Shown: positions 11,024 through 11,122 of the stretch, piece by piece
How positions within the stretch are numbered: the stretch's first letter is position 1
Layout of the letters: the number at the start of each line of letters is the position of its first letter
Assembly: GCA_021790375.1 (NCBI GenBank)
Contig: JAJYEB010000031.1
Coordinates: 1-11,122, forward strand
DNA: 11,122 bases
DNA from: Chloroflexota bacterium
Lineage (GTDB): Bacteria > Chloroflexota > Limnocylindria > Limnocylindrales > CSP1-4
Direction: 5' to 3'
The notes under the pieces: generated by a model
The model's database searches: none
What the model was told of the DNA's origin: nothing
The model's input: only the letters and a program-made list of their open reading frames with translations
Program-made: the position numbers and the translations under genes

Positions 11024-11066
11024 CCGTTTGCCACCCGGGCCGTCCCCCCAGGGTCGTTCGACAGCG

Positions 11067-11122
11067 GTGGATCGCAGCAGCGAGGGTGTCGTGCGGGCGG
11101 AGGTCGTCGAAGAAGGGTTCCT
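11067..11122 (+). CDS. possible start of a further gene, truncated by the window end
   Basis: A GTG at 11067 opens a frame that stays open to the window end (18 complete codons after truncation, beginning VDRSSEGVVRAEVVEEG). About three quarters of its codons end in G or C, like real genes here. The ribosome-binding site is weak (AGGG at 11050-11053, 13 nt away), and a later GTG at 11091 is an alternative start. The predicted transcript would have a leader of about 70 nt. No family is recognisable from so short a piece. Confidence 0.3.
   Translation, partial: MDRSSEGVVRAEVVEEGF

Noticed and set aside
10970..11122. Open frame from the ATG at 10970 to the window end
   Set aside because: It begins inside the promoter spacer, its third codon positions are not GC-rich as in real genes here, and the product is a Gly/Arg/Ser-rich string without features.
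10997..11122. Start of a structured RNA such as RNase P RNA, tmRNA or 6S RNA
   Set aside because: No diagnostic core sequence of these RNAs is present in the 126 bases available. Only a single hairpin can be supported.

Overview
This window is GC-rich bacterial chromosome, densely packed with genes that all read on the + strand and with third codon positions almost entirely G or C. The order is gyrB (3' part), a hotdog thioesterase, an AlkD-type DNA alkylation-repeat protein, gyrA, a ribose-phosphate pyrophosphokinase (prs), a tiny membrane protein, secA, a YdcF/DUF218 membrane protein, and then a promoter region in front of a gene cut by the window end. The strong GC bias, the SecA sequence (a 'HESAFLYDP' stretch and a long insertion before TYGTNNEFGFDYLRDNM) and the Prs motifs (NEN in place of DGE, RSDKKDQPR) suggest a high-GC Chloroflexota lineage (Limnocylindria- or Thermomicrobia-like). 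A deep actinobacterial lineage cannot be excluded. The assignment is from memory of family sequences and is tentative.

Region 1 to 5682 is a gyrase operon. The 3' three quarters of gyrB is followed after 4 nt by a PaaI-like thioesterase, then after 30 nt by an AlkD-like protein whose stop codon overlaps the GTG start of gyrA (GTGA). Gyrase is therefore produced together with a probable DNA-repair glycosylase or DNA-binding helical-repeat protein. GyrA has its catalytic Tyr at residue 122 and a gyrase-type GyrA box (QARGGKG), so the pair is DNA gyrase rather than topoisomerase IV. Its quinolone-determining region has Val at the position of E. coli Ser83.

Region 5683 to 7064 holds prs and a 75-residue single-pass membrane protein of unknown function that overlaps it by 10 nt. 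Region 7065 to 7206 is non-coding. It holds weak hairpins and a TATACT -10 box placed so close to the secA ATG that secA mRNA is probably leaderless.

Region 7207 to 10853 is secA, full length with a C-terminal zinc-binding SEC-C motif, overlapping by 16 nt a YdcF-like gene with an N-terminal membrane helix. Region 10854 to 11066 has no gene but much structure: a GC-rich hairpin with two alternative partners, two adjacent 11-bp near-palindromes, a good sigma70-type promoter (TTGAGA, 17 bp, TATACT) and a 10-bp hairpin at the predicted 5' end of the transcript. The gene it drives probably begins near 11067 and runs off the window.

No mobile element, CRISPR array, tRNA or rRNA was seen. Most of the content is housekeeping. 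The points of most interest are the AlkD homologue inside the gyrase operon, the natural Val in the GyrA quinolone pocket, the small membrane protein next to secA, and the regulatory architecture at 10860 to 11025.
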